Part shown: positions 63,515 through 64,000 of the stretch, one piece after another | How positions within the stretch are numbered: the first letter of the stretch is position 1 | Layout of the letters: each line of letters opens with the position of its first letter | Source of the DNA: Terriglobia bacterium | Lineage (GTDB): Bacteria > Acidobacteriota > Terriglobia > Terriglobales > Acidobacteriaceae | Reading direction: 5' to 3' | NCBI GenBank assembly: GCA_020072645.1 | Contig: JAIQGK010000023.1 | Span: 1 to 64,000 of the forward strand | DNA length: 64,000 nt | Program-made: the position numbers and the translations under genes | The notes under the pieces: generated by a model | The model's database searches: none | What the model was told of the DNA's origin: nothing | The model's input: only the letters and a program-made list of their open reading frames with translations

Positions 63515-64000
63515 TCACATCGCGCCGCGCGAAGACCATCGCGGCGGCAATCCAGAAAAACAGGGCCTGAGCGATTGCGCTGACGATGAGTGTGTTCAGC
63601 GAATTTCCAAGCGGTCGAAACTGGAAACTCGTCCACAGCGTGCGAAATAGCGCACCGGCAGGAAAGAATGCCCAGGCCACTGGCACTCTAAATTCGAGGA
63701 AGATCAAAGGTAAAGCAAGGACGGCTGAAGAAGCTGCGGTCGCCAGCAGCGGATGAAAGAACGTCGCAAAAAACAGGCCGACAGAAACCGCAAAGACGCA
63801 GCAGCAGAAAAGCAGCGTCATAATCGCGGCCAATCCATCCACGGGAATTCTGCCCTGCTGGCCCAGCCAGGCTGCCGTGGCGCCGATCAGAAAACAGAAT
63901 AAAGCAGAAATCATGGTGCAGCCGCATAACAGTCCACCCAGATATTGCCAGCGATGAATGCCTTTGGAGAGCACCGCGAGAATACGGCGCGTTTTGCGCT
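63498..64000 (-). CDS. ABC-2-type transporter permease (partial, runs off the right edge)
   Basis: The C-terminal part of a membrane protein: KTRRILAVLSKGIHRWQYLGG, the usual segment before the third helix of ABC-2 exporter permeases, then four hydrophobic segments and a short polar end. The start lies beyond the window. Multidrug, copper (NosY-like) or gliding-type exporters share this fold; the substrate is unknown. Confidence 0.7.
   Translation of the reverse strand, partial: RKTRRILAVLSKGIHRWQYLGGLLCGCTMISALFCFLIGATAAWLGQQGRIPVDGLAAIMTLLFCCCVFAVSVGLFFATFFHPLLATAASSAVLALPLIFLEFRVPVAWAFFPAGALFRTLWTSFQFRPLGNSLNTLIVSAIAQALFFWIAAAMVFARRDVTISPE

Noticed and set aside
1-64000. tRNA, rRNA or CRISPR arrays
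   Set aside because: No T-loop motifs with cloverleaf pairing, rRNA blocks or regularly spaced direct repeats with unique spacers were seen in the gene-free stretches.

Overview
The window looks like a chromosomal segment of a moderately GC-rich soil-type bacterium, most likely an acidobacterium. That placement is an inference. It rests on the mix of genes (exported CHAT/TPR protein, zinc-ribbon/DUF4190/pilin-like fusion, SCO-cytochrome c fusion, many exported hydrolases, dispersed palindromes in spacers). No rRNA or other taxonomic marker is present. Apart from a transposase fragment at the left edge there is no prophage, plasmid or CRISPR content.

Layout. 1-4000: IS630 transposase edge, hpt-deoC, a small outer-membrane barrel protein and a GAF-GAF-PP2C phosphatase. 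4441-7936: a copper module of a Tat-exported multicopper oxidase and an SCO/cytochrome c fusion. 8146-9902: lysA with an overlapping unknown gene. 9903-10798: a gene-poor stretch holding two tandem copies of what looks like a structured RNA, behind a plausible promoter. 10799-15081 (minus strand): tlyA-nadK-amidohydrolase-formate/nitrite transporter. 15510-20623: a degenerate pyruvate dehydrogenase E1-alpha homologue, a fatty acid hydroxylase-type enzyme, and small redox and detoxification genes. 20643-25280: a complete LivKHMGF-type ABC importer. 26058-31823: a nucleoside salvage island (NupC, exported adenosine deaminase, purine and pyrimidine nucleoside phosphorylases, cytidine deaminase); hpt and deoC at the left end would complete the route to nucleotides and central carbon. 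32029-39949: exported repeat, beta-helix and CHAT proteins plus an ECF sigma/anti-sigma pair. 40012-48937: error-prone polymerase dnaE2, FKBP, Nramp-like transporter, the pilin-like fusion, a phytoene-desaturase-like oxidase and an unknown protein. 49117-63514: respiratory complex I genes nuoA-C-D-E-F-(dinB)-G-H-J-K-L-M-N. The right edge carries a partial ABC-2 permease.

The nuo operon supplies 12 of the 14 subunits; nuoB and nuoI, which carry the clusters leading electrons to quinone, are absent and must be encoded elsewhere if the complex is complete.

The most interesting non-coding signals are three. First, the tandem RNA candidate at 10332-10675. Second, a palindromic repeat family sharing a CCCTGACACTTGT tail, one copy of which sits in frame inside dnaE2. 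Third, low-complexity spacer repeats built from TTAGC, TTGGC and AATTGC words, one of which overlaps the nuoF start codon.
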